DNA of 64,000 nucleotides from Flavobacterium proteolyticum (GCF_015223105.1 NZ_JADFTZ010000001.1:62001-126000); one strand, 5' to 3'. Shown: positions 18,301 to 28,873, numbered from the stretch's first letter. The notes: a model not told the origin generated them from the sequence alone. Made by a program: numbers and translations.

Positions 18301-18711
18301 ATTAGTAGTACCAGATGTACCGATTGCAACATTCCCTAAAGTCATAGCTCCATTCGAGTTCGCTGAGAAATTAGTTTGCAATACACCCATACCATAAAAG
18401 TTAAAACCTATCGGATTAACTGCAGATGCTGCATCATCAACACCTGAACCATGCAATAAAGTTGTACCTGTTGACATATCAACAGTATTTCCATTAGCAT
18501 CAAGAACTAATGAACCCGTTGTTGATGTACTAAAGACATAATTTGTTACTGTTTGTCCTTGTACAAAAACAAAAGAAAACAACATCAAGAATACAGGAAC
18601 AAATGAAAGCCATTTGCTTTCTTTAACCGTGTACGATGCTTCTTTTTGCTTTGAAGAATTTGTTGAACATGTTTCATTTAGCATGTCAACGGAATCGTAA
18701 TTGTGTTTCAT
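12313..18711 (-). CDS. very large secreted adhesin-like protein with T9SS type A sorting domain
   Basis: A 2132-residue protein exported by Sec and then the type IX system to the cell surface. The first 32 residues are polar, before a hydrophobic signal segment (WLSFVPVFLMLFSFVFVQGQ), giving an extended signal peptide. After it come a beta-rich N-terminal region (about 55-270), a fibronectin III-like domain (about 285-380) and two segments resembling G8-type repeats (NGNWTNPATWDANAVP and SGDWNSTSTWNGGVVP). Further on are immunoglobulin-like domains (QWFSSPDGITYSP, INWFAAATGG) and a MAM/jelly-roll-like region. The last 70 residues are a type A C-terminal domain (VYPNPVVDILSI, VYDLSGRLVKQI, MYIVKVN, KVIKK). 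The composition is rich in T, S, A, N and G. The role is probably adhesion, motility-surface or glycan contact; no catalytic domain is visible. It is followed by a terminator. Confidence 0.9.
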   Translation of the reverse strand: MKHNYDSVDMLNETCSTNSSKQKEASYTVKESKWLSFVPVFLMLFSFVFVQGQTVTNYVFSTSTTGSLVLDANGNTVDMSTGTTLLHGSGVDDAASAVNPIGFNFYGMGVLQTNFSANSNGAMTLGNVAIGTSGTTNAGSATTMFIAPFGGDQATSATGKVHYKVVGSAPNRTLVVEWLNMEMDWGSSTANGTYQARIYETSGVVEFVYGAMAVADTFTTGPIIGFSGGAVAGKIASITSSTNALTTNGTAFVNNTYTVAAIANLDSSANGSRRTYVFTPSTLPVSAPTTLTFSGITSAGTTVNWVDNSTNEVGFLVTRASDATFTTNVVTTIVASTSTAATGGAYNSIQTGLLSSTLYYYKVQAITEAVFSSEISGSQVTNAPGIFISVANGNWTNPATWDANAVPTGADSAIVAAHTVTIDAASLSINNLTVQGSLEFGVTPTTFNVNGNLTVEAGGEFLVFNGTTGKAIVVSGNIVNDGNIDLSIGATTAGSLTLNGTTVQSITGSGTFANNKIRNLIFSNTSTAIPNINWGFDDISVEYNLTISNAKIDLGGNKINYGVSATSTGNTFAFTNGGFLNGTFSRWWTSGGTGYTTSGPTTIPAGAAGRYPFYSPTGEQRIFYLGRTTPTVGGKYAVTYNNATTSTTGLNITDGAATITNRWDGNFVVTLDGTTPAATSNWVTMFTPGAFFTTATGARVLGQNVALSGTHVNTSSAPYGQRSGITTADLTSATGLYLGVNAADVPVVSIASGDWNSTSTWNGGVVPTCADVAVIANGHTVTSSTSGNLAKGVTIATGGTLVVSAGDLTVGCTLNNNTLTNNGTLTVSGGLLAVNGNMVHNAASIFNQSGGDILVDGNDGGNAANSVPASTAIVQLNSQFINWTGGVLTILDPHANTSASNTIAYNNSTAHVNVPNTHTLKLGDGVSTDAGGNATNGFRLNTWAGSNRILFGNLEVNTLGGTNRIVTTTYSLGFSGNVLIQPSSEILFGTSYVAGNITNNGIFTSTTELGLASYANGTVAATTNAQTIGGAGVYRNLAAAPTANLTSLTVNNTNATGVTLSVPLSVSGTLTMTSGIINTTNTNLLSLGTAAAAGTLAGAPSATNMVRGPFARTIANANANTNYLLFPVGKVAYAPVWAAPATTAVTVMKAETFDTNTGTQSAAITNMATNRRWELPLISGTINDINVRVGDAGILTTSIPVQAPSASGLYTSTFGSVATAVAGVSTQSTTPVLSASYTGFLSYADSNACVGTPTPGNTIASTNAICSGTSVTLSLQNLTTGSGVTYQWFSSPDGITYSPIASATNPTYSTVPTAATYFRCEVTCATGPSTAVSTPVQITFANEVTATVPGARCGTGTVDLSATPSAGATINWFAAATGGTSLASGNLFTTPSISATTTYYAAATTAAPGFITVGTGGTLTGATAQPTAFCNRWPNYWSQTIYTAAELTAAGLSAGNITSMAYNISSLGDAATNANFTVSIGTTAGSNFANTTFLATTGFTTVYGPSTYTHTASGWQTITFATPYVWDGVSNIVVNVTHDGADAINNSQTYYTATADNKVLWVNSYTGTTTTGTLSVNRLNVIFGGPAACTSGRVPVVATVSSPPALTLSGVSTTICSGVTSGTVTLTAGSGDYDTFAWSPATGVSGDAVTGWTFNPTVSTVYTLTASQTSGALCAATATYTVNVNPIPSAISFTPVSPVSACENTAIAITATGGNFNSNLFTETMNALPANFSVVNTAGTGSATLNTTYYSEGTGSVLFSTASTSANVSYQLNSNIDLTGSASASIVFSHIAAMESPTTSYDFGIIEYSTDGGSTWNLIPVANYSGSANAAVFNTNIRFSTRSYADWISTFTGSGSTPGTGPATSLWKTETINVPAAALTSNQFRIRFRYTTDTSTNYYGWLIDNVRIIKSANNITWTPVTDLYTDAAATTPYIAGSSAATVYVKSSTVGSQTYTATSTNAATGCFNSNTVNVTVNALPNATVSRVDDTLTAAEAGATYQWYTCSAGPVYTIIPGETSQSYTATAIGSYAVDVTKNGCTTRSTCFDVTTLGTSSFDVNALTVYPNPVVDILSIRYNEEITAINVYDLSGRLVKQITPNQTEVEVNMSELAAAMYIVKVNAGGNQTEIKVIKK

Positions 18712-18876
18712 AAAATAATTTTGTTGATTAGTTTCTTAATGTAAAACATGAATTTTACAAAAAGCTACACAATTTCCAAAAAAAAACAATTACTTGAAGA
18801 AATGAACGATGAAATACGTAATTAGTCGATGAAATGCATAAAAAACATATCCCCAACATATGTTGAGGATATCATA

Positions 18877-19185
18877 TTAAGCTTGTCCAGTTGGACCAAA
18901 ATTTAAAGGAATTGGAGGTTGTTCCGTTTCTTCAATTTTTCCATGAGCGCTTTCAAATCGATGAATGTTTTCACCTAACGCTTTTAATAAACGTTTTGCG
19001 TGTTGAGGGGTTAAAATTATTCTTGATTTTACTTTCGCTTTAGGCACTCCAGGCATTATCGTTACAAAATCTACTACAAATTCTGAATTAGAATGATTGA
19101 TAATCGCTAAATTAGAATAGATTCCATCTGCAGTCTGTTCGTCTAACTCGATGTTGATTTGCCCTTGTTGGTTATTATTTTCCAT
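18877..19185 (-). CDS. DUF3467 domain protein
   Basis: A 102-residue cytoplasmic protein with the DUF3467 pattern: ELDEQTADGIYSNLAIINHS, DFVTIMPGVPKAKVKSRI and LTPQHAKRLLKAL. The function of the family is unknown. I took the ATG at 19185 (MENNNQQGQ) rather than 19215 because homologues begin near this point and the additional 10 residues are not typical. It lies directly downstream of rpoC on the same strand but behind a strong terminator, so it probably has its own promoter or is served by read-through. Confidence 0.85.
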   Translation of the reverse strand: MENNNQQGQINIELDEQTADGIYSNLAIINHSNSEFVVDFVTIMPGVPKAKVKSRIILTPQHAKRLLKALGENIHRFESAHGKIEETEQPPIPLNFGPTGQA

Positions 19186-19234
19186 GATATTTAATATTGC
19201 TATTTTGTTATACAAGAATAAGTATAATTTAGGT

Positions 19235-19269
19235 AAAAAAAAAGCCTAACAGTAAATCTGTTAGGCTTT
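19235..19269 (-). terminator. strong terminator after rpoC
   Basis: A perfect 12-bp stem, AAAGCCTAACAG paired with CTGTTAGGCTTT (19241-19269, loop TAAAT), runs into a stretch of T on the minus strand. It lies 22 bases beyond the rpoC stop. Confidence 0.9.
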
Positions 19270-19290
19270 ATATTGGAATAATGGAACTAA

Positions 19291-22200
19291 TTAATAGTTA
19301 AACTCTTCTTTAGCAGCCATTAACTCATTGTATTCTTCTTTAGAACCTACTATTGTATTGTCGTAGTCTCTCATACCTGTACCAGCTGGGATTCTGTGAC
19401 CTACAATAACATTTTCTTTTAATCCTTCTAAAGTATCTACTTTACCTGCAACTGCAGCTTCGTTTAATACTTTAGTTGTTTCCTGGAACGATGCAGCAGA
19501 AATGAATGATTTCGTTTGTAACGATGCTCTCGTAATACCTTGAAGTACTGGAGTTGCAGTTGCTGTAATAACATCACGAGCTACTACTAAGTTTTTATCA
19601 TTACGTTTTAATAACGAATTTTCATCTCTTAACTGACGTGGAGAAATAATTTGACCTGGTTTTAAATTCTCAGAGTCTCCTGCTTCTTCCACTACTTTCA
19701 TTCCGTATAATTTGTCGTTTTCAACAAGGAAATCGCTAGTATGAGCTAATTGATCTTCTAAGAATAAAGTATCTCCTGGATCAACAATTCTTACTTTACG
19801 CATCATCTGACGGATAACCACCTCAAAGTGTTTGTCGTTGATTTTTACCCCTTGTAAACGGTATACCTCTTGAATTTCATTTACTAAATACTGTTGAACA
19901 GCAGATGGTCCTTGAATTCTTAAAATATCTTCTGGTGTAATTGCTCCGTCAGAAAGTGGAGTTCCCGCTTTAACGTAGTCGTTCTCTTGAACTAAGATTT
20001 GGTTCGAAAGTTTTACTAAGTATTTCTTCACTTCACCAAATTTAGATTCGATAGCGATTTCGCGGTTACCTCTCTTAATTTTTCCGAATGTTACAACTCC
20101 ATCAATTTCAGAAACTACTGCAGGGTTTGAAGGATTACGAGCTTCTAATAACTCGGTAATTCTTGGTAAACCTCCTGTAATATCTCCCGCTTTTGAAGAA
20201 CGACGAGGAATTTTAACTAAAATCTTACCAGCTTTAATTTTTTCACCGTCATCTACCATAAGGTGAGCCCCTACTGGTAAGTTGTAAGAACGAATCAATT
20301 CACCATCTTTACCATAAATCAATAAAGTAGGAACTAATTTTTTATTTCTACCCTCAGAAATTACTTTTTCTTGGAAACCTGTTTGCTCATCGATTTCAAC
20401 TAAGAACGATTGTCCTTGTTCTAAATCTTCATAAGCAATTTTTCCTGTAAATTCAGAAACAATAACTCCATTATATGGATCCCATTTACAGATTGTAGTA
20501 CCTTTTTCAACAACGTCTCCGTCTTTAACAAAAATACTTGAACCGTAAGGAATATAGTGTGTATTTAATAAAATTCCTGTTTTAGCATCTACTAATTTTA
20601 ACTCAGTAGAACGAGAAATTACGATATCAACAGTATTTCCTTCAGCATCTTCTCCTTTAACTGTTTTTAAATCTTCAATTTCTAATCTACCAGCAAAACG
20701 AGTTACAATACTAGATTCTTCAGAGATACCTCCAGCAACCCCTCCAACGTGGAACGTACGAAGTGTTAACTGTGTACCAGGCTCACCAATTGATTGCGCT
20801 GCAATAACACCAACTGCTTCACCTTTCTGAGTCATTTTTCCTGTAGCTAAGTTTCTTCCGTAACATTTCGCACAAATACCTTTTGTAGCTTCACATGTTA
20901 ATGGAGAACGAACTTCTACTCTTTCTACTGGAGATGCTTCAATTTTCTTAACGATAGCTTCAGTAATTTGCTCACCTGCATGAACTAAGATTTCAGAATC
21001 AAGAGGATTAATTACATCTTGTAACGCAACACGTCCTAAGATTCTTTCACCTAATGTTTCAACAATCTCTTCATTTTTCTTTAAAGCAGAAACTTCAATA
21101 CCTCTTAAAGTACCACAGTCTACAGAGTTTACAATAACATCTTGAGATACATCATGTAATCTACGAGTTAAGTAACCAGCATCGGCAGTTTTAAGAGCCG
21201 TATCCGCAAGACCTTTACGCGCACCGTGAGTAGAAATAAAGTACTCAAGAATCGAAAGACCTTCCTTAAAGTTAGAAAGAATTGGGTTTTCAATAATTTC
21301 ACCACCACCAGCAGTTGATTTTTTAGGCTTAGCCATCAAACCACGCATACCAGTTAACTGACGAATCTGTTCTTTAGAACCCCTCGCCCCAGAGTCAAGC
21401 ATCATATATACCGAGTTGAAACCTTGTTGGTCTTCACGGATATTTTTCATTGCTAATTCTGTTAATTGTGCATTAGCAGAAGTCCAGATATCAATAACTT
21501 GGTTGTAACGTTCGTTATTGGTAATAAGACCCATACTATAATTCATCGAAATTCCATCAACTTGCTCACGAGCATCAGCGATTAACTGCGTTTTTTGTTC
21601 TGGAATTCTAATATCACCTAATGAGAAAGATAATCCTCCACGGAATGCGAACTTATACCCCATATCTTTCATGTTATCCAAGAAAGCTGCAGTTGTAGGA
21701 ACGTCAGTCACGGCTAAGATTTTACCAATAATATCACGAAGTGATTTCTTAGTCAATACCTCATTGATATATCCTGCAGCTTCAGGTACTACTTCATTAA
21801 ATAATACTCTTCCAGCTGTAGTTTGAATAATTTTTGTTACTAATTCACCTTCTTCATTAAAGTCTTTTGCTCTAATTTTCACTCTAGCATTTAACTCTAA
21901 TCTTCCTTCATTTAAAGCGATATTTACCTCTTCAGCAGAATAGAAAGTTAAACCTTCTCCTAAAATTTTCATTTCTGGAGTAGACAAACGCTCTTTGGTC
22001 ATATAATAAAGACCAAGTACCATGTCCTGAGAAGGTACTGTAATTGGAGCACCGTTAGCAGGATTCAAGATATTATGAGAAGCCAACATTAATAATTGTG
22101 CTTCTAAAATAGCTTCTGGTCCTAATGGTAAGTGAACCGCCATCTGGTCACCATCGAAATCGGCGTTAAATGCCGTACATACTAATGGGTGTAACTGGAT

Positions 22201-23598
22201 TGCTTTTCCTTCAATTAACTTAGGTTGGAATGCTTGAATACCTAAACGGTGAAGCGTAGGAGCACGGTTTAATAATACAGGATGTCCTTTAATTACATTC
22301 TCTAAAATATCCCATACTACTGGCTCTTTTTTGTCAATAATTTTCTTAGCCGACTTAACTGTTTTAACAATTCCTCTTTCGATTAACTTACGAATAACGA
22401 ATGGTTTGTATAGTTCAGCAGCCATATCTTTTGGCAAACCACACTCGAATAATTTCATTTCAGGTCCAACAACAATTACCGAACGAGCAGAATAATCTAC
22501 ACGTTTACCTAATAAGTTTTGACGGAAACGTCCTTGTTTACCTTTTAATGAGTCTGATAACGATTTTAATGGTCTGTTTGATTCTGTTTTAACAGCAGAA
22601 GCTTTACGTGTATTATCAAATAATGAATCTACAGATTCTTGTAACATACGTTTTTCGTTTCTTAAGATTACTTCTGGAGCTTTAATTTCCATTAATCTTT
22701 TTAAACGGTTGTTACGGATGATAACTCTTCTGTATAAATCATTTAAATCTGAAGTTGCGAAACGACCTCCATCAAGTGGCACTAACGGACGTAATTCTGG
22801 TGGAATAACTGGAATTACTTTCAAAATCATCCATTCTGGACGGTTTTCTCTATTCAAGTTAGACTCACGGAATGATTCTACAACATTTAAACGTTTTAGT
22901 GCTTCTGTTTTACGTTGTTTAGATGTTTCGTTGTTAGCAGCGTGACGTAAACTATAAGAAAGTTCATCTAAGTCAGTACGAGCTAATAAATCCATAATAC
23001 ATTCAGCACCCATTTTAGCAATGAATTTATTAGGATCGTTATCATCTAAATATTGATTTTCCATTGGAAGTGTATCTAAGATATTTAAATACTCTTCTTC
23101 CGTAAGGAAATCTAATCTTTGTAATGATTCGCCATCAGCATTTTTAGCAATACCTGCTTGAATTACTACGTATCTTTCGTAGTAAATAATCATATCTAAT
23201 TTCTTAGATGGTAAACCTAAAATATAACCAATTTTGTTTGGTAACGAACGGAAATACCAGATATGAGCGATAGGCACAACAAGATTGATGTGTCCAACTC
23301 TATCTCTACGTACTTTTTTCTCTGTTACTTCAACACCACATCGGTCACAAACGATTCCTTTGTAGCGAATTCTTTTATATTTTCCACAAGCACATTCGTA
23401 GTCTTTAACAGGTCCGAAAATACGCTCACAGAAAAGACCATCTCTTTCTGGTTTGTGTGTACGATAGTTGATAGTTTCTGGTTTTAAAACCTCACCTCTA
23501 GATTCTCCTAAAATAGATTCTGGAGAAGCTAACCCTATCGTGATTTTGTTAAACCTTTTGATTTGGTTTTTATCTTTATTATTTCTATTATTCATCAT
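19291..23598 (-). CDS. rpoC: RNA polymerase beta' subunit
   Basis: The 1435-residue beta' subunit forms half of the RNA polymerase active site and clamp. Near the N-terminus four cysteines ([20 protein letters not shown]) form the first zinc site. The catalytic magnesium loop [12 protein letters not shown] is intact. The second zinc site is [15 protein letters not shown], and the bridge-helix/trigger-loop area includes [13 protein letters not shown]. Length is typical for Bacteroidota. Two adjacent ATG codons (23598 and 23595) are equally possible starts, and neither has a Shine-Dalgarno. It follows rpoB by 270 bases, unusually far for this pair, with a hairpin in the gap. Confidence 0.97.
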   Translation of the reverse strand: MMNNRNNKDKNQIKRFNKITIGLASPESILGESRGEVLKPETINYRTHKPERDGLFCERIFGPVKDYECACGKYKRIRYKGIVCDRCGVEVTEKKVRRDRVGHINLVVPIAHIWYFRSLPNKIGYILGLPSKKLDMIIYYERYVVIQAGIAKNADGESLQRLDFLTEEEYLNILDTLPMENQYLDDNDPNKFIAKMGAECIMDLLARTDLDELSYSLRHAANNETSKQRKTEALKRLNVVESFRESNLNRENRPEWMILKVIPVIPPELRPLVPLDGGRFATSDLNDLYRRVIIRNNRLKRLMEIKAPEVILRNEKRMLQESVDSLFDNTRKASAVKTESNRPLKSLSDSLKGKQGRFRQNLLGKRVDYSARSVIVVGPEMKLFECGLPKDMAAELYKPFVIRKLIERGIVKTVKSAKKIIDKKEPVVWDILENVIKGHPVLLNRAPTLHRLGIQAFQPKLIEGKAIQLHPLVCTAFNADFDGDQMAVHLPLGPEAILEAQLLMLASHNILNPANGAPITVPSQDMVLGLYYMTKERLSTPEMKILGEGLTFYSAEEVNIALNEGRLELNARVKIRAKDFNEEGELVTKIIQTTAGRVLFNEVVPEAAGYINEVLTKKSLRDIIGKILAVTDVPTTAAFLDNMKDMGYKFAFRGGLSFSLGDIRIPEQKTQLIADAREQVDGISMNYSMGLITNNERYNQVIDIWTSANAQLTELAMKNIREDQQGFNSVYMMLDSGARGSKEQIRQLTGMRGLMAKPKKSTAGGGEIIENPILSNFKEGLSILEYFISTHGARKGLADTALKTADAGYLTRRLHDVSQDVIVNSVDCGTLRGIEVSALKKNEEIVETLGERILGRVALQDVINPLDSEILVHAGEQITEAIVKKIEASPVERVEVRSPLTCEATKGICAKCYGRNLATGKMTQKGEAVGVIAAQSIGEPGTQLTLRTFHVGGVAGGISEESSIVTRFAGRLEIEDLKTVKGEDAEGNTVDIVISRSTELKLVDAKTGILLNTHYIPYGSSIFVKDGDVVEKGTTICKWDPYNGVIVSEFTGKIAYEDLEQGQSFLVEIDEQTGFQEKVISEGRNKKLVPTLLIYGKDGELIRSYNLPVGAHLMVDDGEKIKAGKILVKIPRRSSKAGDITGGLPRITELLEARNPSNPAVVSEIDGVVTFGKIKRGNREIAIESKFGEVKKYLVKLSNQILVQENDYVKAGTPLSDGAITPEDILRIQGPSAVQQYLVNEIQEVYRLQGVKINDKHFEVVIRQMMRKVRIVDPGDTLFLEDQLAHTSDFLVENDKLYGMKVVEEAGDSENLKPGQIISPRQLRDENSLLKRNDKNLVVARDVITATATPVLQGITRASLQTKSFISAASFQETTKVLNEAAVAGKVDTLEGLKENVIVGHRIPAGTGMRDYDNTIVGSKEEYNELMAAKEEFNY

Positions 23599-23868
23599 AG
23601 TTTTTACTATTGATTTATTATTAAAATTTAGATTTATGATTTTCGGCTTGAAAAAAGACTAAATCATTCAGCTACTACCTCGAATTACTTCTCAAAACCT
23701 CAAGTCTCTTTCACCTTGAAGTGCTAGTTATACAATTTAGCATCGCATAAAAAATCGGAACGGTTTACGGGTATAAATCTTTAAAAACTTTATTTTGAAA
23801 AAGTATTCAGTTTTCAGTCGCAGTTTTCAGATTGAACTGCATACTGCGACTGTAACTGTTTACTATAA
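23599..23868. other. long rpoB-rpoC spacer with a 10-bp hairpin
   Basis: In many bacteria rpoB and rpoC are almost contiguous; here 270 non-coding bases separate them. The part near rpoB holds the perfect inverted repeat CAGTCGCAGT (23815-23824) and ACTGCGACTG (23843-23852) within low-complexity 'cagttttcag' phrases. No canonical TAnnTTTG box for rpoC was found on the minus strand. The hairpin has no immediate T tract and could be a processing or stability element rather than a terminator. Confidence 0.5.
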
Positions 23869-26800
23869 TTATTCTTCTAATCTGATGTCTAATCCAAGAC
23901 CTTTTAATTCATGCATTAATACATTGAACGATTCAGGTAATCCTGGTTCTGGCATAGTTTCTCCTTTTACGATTGCTTCGTAAGTTTTAGCTCTACCAAT
24001 AACGTCATCTGATTTAACAGTTAAGATTTCTCTTAGCGTACTTGATGCACCATATGCTTCAAGAGCCCAAACCTCCATCTCTCCAAAACGCTGACCTCCG
24101 AATTGAGCTTTACCTCCTAATGGTTGTTGCGTAATTAAAGAGTAAGGACCAATAGAACGAGCGTGCATTTTATCGTCTACCATGTGACCTAATTTCAACA
24201 TGTAGATAACTCCTACTGTTGCTGGTTGGTGGAAACGCTCTCCAGTTCCTCCGTCATATAAATACGTATGACCGAATCTTGGAATACCTGCTTCGTCTGT
24301 TAAGGCATTAATTTGATCTAAAGTAGCACCATCAAAAATTGGAGTAGCAAACTTCTTACCTAATTTTTGACCAGCCCATCCTAATACCGTTTCATAAATC
24401 TGACCGATGTTCATACGAGATGGTACCCCAAGTGGATTCAATACGATATCTACAGGAGTTCCGTCTTCTAAGAATGGCATATCTTCATGACGAACGATTT
24501 TAGCAACAATACCTTTGTTACCGTGACGTCCTGCCATTTTATCCCCTACTTTTAATTTACGTTTCTTAGCGATGTAAACTTTAGCAAGTTTTAAAATTCC
24601 AGAAGGTAATTCATCTCCAACAGTAATAGTAAATTTCTCTCTTCTTAACCAACCTTGTAAATCGTTTAATTTGATTTTGTAGTTGTGAATTAAGTCGTTC
24701 ACCATTGCATTAGTATGCTCATCTGTTGTCCACTGACCTTTAGTTAAGTGAGCAAAATCTTCTACACCTTGTAACATCTTTTTAGTGAATTTTTTACCTT
24801 TTGGTAATACTTCTTCACCTAAATCGTTCATTACACCTTGAGAAGTTTTACCATCGATGATAACAAATAATTTTTCAATTAATTTGTCTTTCAAATCGTT
24901 GTACTTAACTTCGAATTCCGTTTCTAATTTATCAACGTCTTCTTTATCTTTAGAACGTTTTCTCTTATCTTTTACTGCTTTCGCAAATAATTTTTTATCT
25001 AAAACTACACCGTGTAAAGATGGAGACGCTTTTAATGAAGCATCTTTTACATCACCTGCTTTATCCCCGAAGATAGCTCTTAAAAGTTTTTCTTCTGGAG
25101 TAGGATCTGATTCTCCTTTTGGTGTAATTTTTCCGATTAGAATATCGCCAGGTTTCACCTCTGCACCAATTCTAATCATACCGTTTTCATCTAAATCTTT
25201 AGTAGCTTCTTCAGAAACGTTTGGAATATCATTCGTTAATTCTTCGTTACCTAACTTAGTATCACGAACTTCTAATGTATAATCATCAATATGTAATGAT
25301 GTAAAAATATCATCACGTACTACTTTTTCAGAAATTACGATTGCATCCTCGAAGTTGTATCCTTTCCATGGCATGAACGCCACTTTTAAGTTTCTTCCGA
25401 TTGCTAATTCTCCGTTTTGAGTAGCATAACCTTCACATAATACTTGACCTTTAACAACTCTATCTCCTTTTCTTACGATTGGTTTTAAGTTGATACAAGT
25501 ACTTTGGTTGGTTTTTCTATATTTGATTAACTGATATGTTTTCTCATCTGTATCAAAGCTTACCATACGCTCTTCTTCAGTTCTGTCATATTTGATGGTA
25601 ATCATGTTAGCATCAACATACTCTACAGTTCCGCTACCTTCAGCGTTGATTAATACTCTTGAATCAGAAGCAACTTGTCTTTCTAAACCAGTACCAACGA
25701 TTGGAGCTTCAGGACGTAATAATGGAACGGCCTGACGCATCATGTTAGATCCCATCAAAGCACGGTTCGCATCATCATGCTCTAAGAAAGGAATCAATGA
25801 AGCTGAAATCGAAGCAATTTGATTTGGAGCAACGTCTGTATAATGAACAACTGTTGGTTCTACTACTGGGAAGTCACCTTCCTCACGAGCAATAACTTTA
25901 TCAGCTGTAATTTTTCCGTTAGCATCCATTTCAATGTTTGCTTGCGCAATCATTTTACCTTCTTCTTCCTCAGCGCTTAAGTAGATAGGTTCAGAAACTA
26001 AATCAACTTGTCCGTTAGTTACTTTACGGTAAGGAGTTTCGATGAATCCCATTCCGTTAACTTTTGCATAAACCCCTAAAGATGAAATCAAACCAATGTT
26101 TGGTCCCTCTGGAGTTTCAATTGGACAAAGTCTTCCGTAGTGTGTATAGTGAACGTCACGAACCTCGAAACCAGCTCTTTCTCTAGATAAACCTCCAGGT
26201 CCAAGGGCAGATAAACGACGTTTGTGTGTAATCTCTGCTAATGGATTTGTTTGGTCCATGAACTGAGATAACTGGTTTGTTCCAAAGAATGAGTTAATTA
26301 CCGATGATAATGTTTTAGCATTAATCAAATCGATAGGTGTAAACACCTCGTTATCACGAACATTCATTCTCTCACGGATAGTTCTAGCCATACGAGCTAA
26401 ACCTACTCCGAACTGAGCTGATAATTGCTCACCAACAGTTCTTACACGACGGTTTGATAAGTGGTCGATATCATCAATCTCTGCTTTAGAGTTAATTAAT
26501 TCGATCAAATATTTAACGATTGTAATAATATCTTCTTTAGTTAAAACTTGTTTTTCCATAGGAATATCAAGATTTAACTTTTTGTTCATTCTGTAACGAC
26601 CTACTTCACCTAAGTTATAACGTTGGTCAGAGAAGAATAATTTATCTATAATACCACGAGCCGTTTCCTCATCAGGCGGTTCCGCGTTACGTAATTGTCT
26701 GTAAATATGCTCAACAGCCTCTTTTTCAGAGTTTGTTGGGTCTTTTTGTAACGTATTGTGGATAATTGTGTAATCAGCCGCATTGTTGTCCTCTTTATGT

Positions 26801-27681
26801 AAAAGGATAGTTTTTACGTCTGCTTCAATTATTTCTTCGATATTATCTTTATCAAGAATTGTATCACGATCTAAGATAATTTCGTTACGCTCAATAGAAA
26901 CCACTTCACCAGTATCTTCATCCACGAAGTCTTCATGCCATGTATTTAATACACGTGCAGCAAGTCTTCTTCCTGCATATTTCTTGATACCTGTTTTAGA
27001 TACTTTAATTTCTTCAGCTAAGTCGAAAATTTCTAAGATATCTTTATCTCTTTCAAATCCGATTGCTCTGAATAAAGTAGTTACAGGTAATTTTTTCTTT
27101 CTATCGATATACGCATACATTACGTTATTGATATCGGTAGCGAATTCAATCCAAGAACCTTTAAAAGGAATAATTCTGGCAGAATATAATTTAGTTCCAT
27201 TTGCATGGAAAGACTGTCCAAAGAATACACCTGGAGATCTGTGTAACTGCGATACAACTACACGCTCAGCACCATTGATAACGAATGTACCGCTAGGTGT
27301 CATATATGGTATTGTTCCTAAATACACATCTTGAACGATTGTTTCAAAATCTTCGTGTTCAGGGTCAGTACAATATAATTTTAATCTAGCTTTAAGAGGC
27401 ACACTATAAGTTAAACCTCTATCAATACACTCTTCAATAGTATATCTTGGTGGATCAATAAAATAATCTAGAAACTCTAATACGAATTGGTTTCTCGTAT
27501 CAGTAATTGGAAAGTTTTCCATGAAGGTATTATACAGTCCTTCGTTGCCTCTTTCGTCAGATTTTGTTTCCAATTGGAAGAAATCTTTAAACGATTTCAC
27601 TTGAATATCTAGAAAATCTGGATATTGTGGAATGTTTTTTGTCGAAGCAAAATTTAATCTTTCAGTCTGATTTGTTATCAT
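23869..27681 (-). CDS. rpoB: RNA polymerase beta subunit
   Basis: The 1270-residue beta subunit forms the other half of the active site and the rifampicin pocket. The rifampicin region reads [33 protein letters not shown], shown here only as the family landmark: it has the wild-type residues D, H, R and S at the classic resistance positions. Downstream motifs include the catalytic-site [14 protein letters not shown] and the C-terminal [18 protein letters not shown] chose the ATG at 27681 ([13 protein letters not shown]), since homologues begin there; the 30 extra codons upstream are AT-rich and not conserved in character. It is read from the rplL-rpoBC transcript. Confidence 0.97.
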   Translation of the reverse strand: MITNQTERLNFASTKNIPQYPDFLDIQVKSFKDFFQLETKSDERGNEGLYNTFMENFPITDTRNQFVLEFLDYFIDPPRYTIEECIDRGLTYSVPLKARLKLYCTDPEHEDFETIVQDVYLGTIPYMTPSGTFVINGAERVVVSQLHRSPGVFFGQSFHANGTKLYSARIIPFKGSWIEFATDINNVMYAYIDRKKKLPVTTLFRAIGFERDKDILEIFDLAEEIKVSKTGIKKYAGRRLAARVLNTWHEDFVDEDTGEVVSIERNEIILDRDTILDKDNIEEIIEADVKTILLHKEDNNAADYTIIHNTLQKDPTNSEKEAVEHIYRQLRNAEPPDEETARGIIDKLFFSDQRYNLGEVGRYRMNKKLNLDIPMEKQVLTKEDIITIVKYLIELINSKAEIDDIDHLSNRRVRTVGEQLSAQFGVGLARMARTIRERMNVRDNEVFTPIDLINAKTLSSVINSFFGTNQLSQFMDQTNPLAEITHKRRLSALGPGGLSRERAGFEVRDVHYTHYGRLCPIETPEGPNIGLISSLGVYAKVNGMGFIETPYRKVTNGQVDLVSEPIYLSAEEEEGKMIAQANIEMDANGKITADKVIAREEGDFPVVEPTVVHYTDVAPNQIASISASLIPFLEHDDANRALMGSNMMRQAVPLLRPEAPIVGTGLERQVASDSRVLINAEGSGTVEYVDANMITIKYDRTEEERMVSFDTDEKTYQLIKYRKTNQSTCINLKPIVRKGDRVVKGQVLCEGYATQNGELAIGRNLKVAFMPWKGYNFEDAIVISEKVVRDDIFTSLHIDDYTLEVRDTKLGNEELTNDIPNVSEEATKDLDENGMIRIGAEVKPGDILIGKITPKGESDPTPEEKLLRAIFGDKAGDVKDASLKASPSLHGVVLDKKLFAKAVKDKRKRSKDKEDVDKLETEFEVKYNDLKDKLIEKLFVIIDGKTSQGVMNDLGEEVLPKGKKFTKKMLQGVEDFAHLTKGQWTTDEHTNAMVNDLIHNYKIKLNDLQGWLRREKFTITVGDELPSGILKLAKVYIAKKRKLKVGDKMAGRHGNKGIVAKIVRHEDMPFLEDGTPVDIVLNPLGVPSRMNIGQIYETVLGWAGQKLGKKFATPIFDGATLDQINALTDEAGIPRFGHTYLYDGGTGERFHQPATVGVIYMLKLGHMVDDKMHARSIGPYSLITQQPLGGKAQFGGQRFGEMEVWALEAYGASSTLREILTVKSDDVIGRAKTYEAIVKGETMPEPGLPESFNVLMHELKGLGLDIRLEE

Positions 27682-27868
27682 CAATGGACAAAATTTTGAT
27701 TTAAAAAAAGTAATTTTTTGTGTAAAACACTGCTTTTTAATACTTCCTTTTTTATTTAGCAACCGATACATCTTTAAAAATAAACCAGGAAAGTTTGTCT
27801 ATTTTTTTTCTTCGTTATTGGTTACATTAAAACGCATAAAAAATACAATAATTTAATATACGCAAAAT

Positions 27869-27905
27869 GGTTTAGGTCTTTGAGAGCACTCTCAAGACCT
27901 AAACC
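27869..27905 (-). promoter_or_regulatory. strong hairpin between rplL and rpoB
   Basis: Arms GGTTTAGGTCTT(T)GAGAG and CTCTCAAGACCTAAACC pair almost perfectly (17 bp, one bulge, 2-base loop). On the minus strand only a short TTTT follows, so it looks like an attenuator or RNase processing site, not a full terminator. An RNA-level control point at this place is known in E. coli; its function here is inferred. Confidence 0.6.
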
Positions 27906-27926
27906 TAGCTTATTTATGAGTATAAA

Positions 27927-28298
27927 TTATTTTAACTCAACTACAGCTCCTGCTTCTTCTAAAGCTTTCTTAAGACCTTCAGCCTCATCTTTAGAAACTC
28001 CTTCTTTAACGTTTGTTGGAGCAGCATCAACTAAATCTTTAGCTTCTTTAAGACCTAAACCAGTTAATTCTTTAACCGCTTTAACAACTCCTAATTTAGA
28101 AGCACCAGCGTCTTTTAATACTACTGTAAATTCAGTTTGCTCAGCAGCAGCACCAGCATCTCCTCCACCTGCAGCAACTACTACAGCTGCAGCAGCAGGC
28201 TCGATACCATACTCATCTTTTAATATTGTTGCTAATTCGTTAACTTCTTTAACAGTTAAGTTAACTAATTGTTCTGCGAATTGTTTCAAATCTGCCAT
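27927..28298 (-). CDS. rplL: 50S ribosomal protein L7/L12
   Basis: The 123-residue stalk protein exists as dimers on L10 and recruits translation GTPases. The N-terminal dimerisation helices ([20 protein letters not shown]), an Ala/Val/Gly hinge ([15 protein letters not shown]) and the C-terminal factor-binding domain ([20 protein letters not shown]) are all present. It is 55 bases downstream of rplJ. Confidence 0.97.
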   Translation of the reverse strand: MADLKQFAEQLVNLTVKEVNELATILKDEYGIEPAAAAVVVAAGGGDAGAAAEQTEFTVVLKDAGASKLGVVKAVKELTGLGLKEAKDLVDAAPTNVKEGVSKDEAEGLKKALEEAGAVVELK

Positions 28299-28353
28299 TT
28301 TTTCTATCTTTTAAAATGTTTTGTAAAAATATAATTTATTAAGTGCGTACGTA

Positions 28354-28851
28354 TTATTCTGCTCCTTCTTCCTTGTTAGGTTGATTTTGAAGAGCTGCAA
28401 TAACTCTTTGAGCAGGTGATTGTAATAATCCAATAATTTCTGCGATAACTTCTTCTTTAGATTTAATAGCTACTAAGCTATCTAATAAATTGTCACCGAT
28501 GAAAATTTCTTGGTTAATGTAAGCTCCTTTAAAGATTGGTTTTTCACCTTTCTTACGGAATTCTTTAATAATTTTTGCTGGTCCATTAGCGGTATCAGCA
28601 ATAAACATAGAAGTGTTTCCTTTAAGAACTGATGCTAAATCACCATAGTCGTTATCAGAAGCTTCCATTGCTTTTTCTAACAATGTGTTCTTAACAACTT
28701 CTAATTTAATACCAGCTTTAAAACAAGCTCTTCTTAAGTTTGAAGTAGTATCTGCATCTAGTCCTGAAATGTCTGCTAAATAAACAACATTTACATCCGC
28801 TAACTGTGCAGTTAAATCTTCAATAGCGATTGATTTTTCTTCTCTAGTCAT
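28354..28851 (-). CDS. rplJ: 50S ribosomal protein L10
   Basis: The 165-residue protein is the base of the ribosomal stalk and carries the L7/L12 dimers through its C-terminal helix (IIGLLQSPAQRVIAALQ). The N-terminal domain shows YLADISGLDADTTSNLRR and VVKNTLLEKAME. Only 22 bases separate it from rplA, so the long L10 leader used for autoregulation in some bacteria is absent here. Confidence 0.96.
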   Translation of the reverse strand: MTREEKSIAIEDLTAQLADVNVVYLADISGLDADTTSNLRRACFKAGIKLEVVKNTLLEKAMEASDNDYGDLASVLKGNTSMFIADTANGPAKIIKEFRKKGEKPIFKGAYINQEIFIGDNLLDSLVAIKSKEEVIAEIIGLLQSPAQRVIAALQNQPNKEEGAE

Positions 28852-28873
28852 ACTAAAAATTTTTAACTACCAA

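Noticed and set aside
24857..25282. 141-codon open frame antisense to rpoB
   Set aside because: Same reason: a shadow of a highly conserved gene with no family resemblance.
26783..27334. 183-codon open frame antisense to rpoB
   Set aside because: It is the complement of conserved rpoB codons, has Ser/Leu/Ile-rich shadow composition and no promoter box. rpoB is certain on the other strand.
27880..28314. 144-codon open frame opposite rplL
   Set aside because: Mirror of the Ala/Val-rich L7/L12 codons; no independent evidence.
28852..28873. L10 leader autoregulatory RNA
   Set aside because: Only 22 bases separate rplA and rplJ, too few for the known structured leader.
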